Below, piece after piece: positions 7,190-7,711 of a stretch of 7,711 nucleotides of DNA (its first letter is position 1; the number at the start of each line of letters is the position of its first letter). Both the position numbers and the translations under genes were made by a program. The DNA is from Bryobacteraceae bacterium (GTDB lineage Bacteria; Acidobacteriota; Terriglobia; Bryobacterales; Bryobacteraceae). The stretch covers positions 1 through 7,711 of the forward strand of contig JASHWA010000322.1 of NCBI GenBank assembly GCA_030044325.1, in the 5' to 3' direction. The notes beneath the pieces are model-generated. The model saw only the letters and a list, made by a program, of their open reading frames with translations, did not search any database and was not told where the DNA came from.

Positions 7190-7711
7190 ATGCGCACAAA
7201 AACTTGGATCGGCGCAGTTCTCATCACTGCGCTCACCGCGGCGGCCGCGGACACGCGCATCGCGGAAGCCGCGCAGAACGGCGATCGCGCTGCGGTTCGA
7301 ACGCTCGTTGCGCAGAAAGCGGATGTGAACACCGCGCTCGGCGACGGGAGCACCGCGCTGCACTGGGCCGCGTTCAACGACGATCTCGAGATGGCGCAGA
7401 TGCTGGTCGCCGCGGGTGCGAACGTGAAAGCGACAACGCGGCTCGGCGCGATCACGCCGCTACTCATGGCCTCGAAAAACGGGAGCGCGAAGATGGTCGA
7501 GCTGCTGCTCAAAGCCGGCGCCGATCCGAATTCGCCCGATGAGCACGGAACCACGGCGCTGATGACCGCGGCGGCGTCGGGCAGCGCGGATGCCGTAAAA
7601 ATATTGATCGATCACGGAGCCGGCGTCGACGCCCGCGAGGGCGCGCACGGCCAGACGGCGCTGATGTTCGCGGCGTCGCTCAATCGCGCGGAAGCGATTC
7701 GCGTTCTGCTC
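7190..7711 (+). CDS. Exported ankyrin-repeat protein, partial (3' end off the right edge)
   Basis: 174 codons are open from ATG at 7190 to the window edge. GGGAGG (7179-7184) sits 5 nt upstream. Residues 1-20 form a signal peptide (MRTKTWIGAVLITALTAAAA), so the repeats should be periplasmic or extracellular, unusual compared with typical cytoplasmic ankyrin proteins. Ankyrin repeats follow at about 23-51, 53-84, 86-117, 120-151 and 154-174 (cut). Visible cores are DGSTALHWAAFNDDLEMAQMLV, ITPLLMASKNGSAKMVELLL, GTTALMTAAASGSADAVKIL and GQTALMFAASLNRAEAIRVLL. Ankyrin repeats bind proteins and have no catalysis of their own. The 16-nt gap after the DUF1552 gene makes it the third gene of the operon, so a likely role is scaffolding or holding the diheme and DUF1552 proteins. 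I recall ankyrin proteins beside such pairs in Acidobacteria, some with a C-terminal CxxCH, but that part is outside the window. Confidence 0.9.
   Translation, partial: MRTKTWIGAVLITALTAAAADTRIAEAAQNGDRAAVRTLVAQKADVNTALGDGSTALHWAAFNDDLEMAQMLVAAGANVKATTRLGAITPLLMASKNGSAKMVELLLKAGADPNSPDEHGTTALMTAAASGSADAVKILIDHGAGVDAREGAHGQTALMFAASLNRAEAIRVLL

Noticed and set aside
6670..7554. 294-codon open frame on the minus strand
   Set aside because: It spans the antisense of the DUF1552 and ankyrin genes and their junction. The Ala/Ser/Arg-rich composition and lack of motifs mark it as a shadow frame.
1..7711. Mobile element, phage, CRISPR, tRNA or rRNA content
   Set aside because: I saw no transposase or integrase signature, terminal inverted repeats, spaced direct repeats or RNA-gene sequence. 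The composition looks even across the window.

Overview
The window looks like chromosomal DNA from an acidobacterium, most likely a relative of Solibacter or Bryobacter. Three things point that way. The G+C content is high. One gene carries the two-lobed domain (TIGR03437) that is expanded in Solibacter. And a diheme protein made of DUF1587/1595/1592/1588/1585 domains is paired with a DUF1552 (HXXSHH) protein, a set known from Acidobacteria, Planctomycetes and Verrucomicrobia. The assignment rests on protein-family recognition, not on a marker gene. I see no tRNA, rRNA, CRISPR array, insertion sequence or phage gene. The window is almost fully coding, and no gap without a gene exceeds about 150 bases.

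Left part, minus strand (1-2730): two exported structural or binding proteins form a translationally coupled pair. A 554-residue protein with an N-terminal TIGR03437-type domain (1066-2730) ends in an ATGA overlap with the start of a YVTN-type beta-propeller protein, which runs off the left edge (1-1069). Positions 2731-2873 form a divergent intergenic region. It holds a probable promoter for each direction and a short dyad next to the rightward one.

Middle, plus strand (2874-3335): a small secreted beta-rich protein of 153 residues, started by TTG behind a strong Shine-Dalgarno. An AT-rich hairpin starts at its stop codon.

Right part, plus strand (3358-7711): a near-consensus sigma-70 promoter (TTGACG-N18-TATAAT) drives a compact operon. 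The genes are a 787-residue periplasmic diheme protein with two CxxCH motifs, a 457-residue DUF1552 protein with a twin-arginine signal, and an exported ankyrin-repeat protein cut by the right edge. Gaps are only 27 and 16 nt, and a 9-codon mini-ORF bridges the first gap. All three products should act outside the cytoplasm: the cytochrome-like protein as a candidate electron carrier or oxidase, the HXXSHH protein as a candidate catalytic partner, and the ankyrin protein as a possible scaffold. The biochemical role of this set is not established. It is the best candidate here for an undescribed system.
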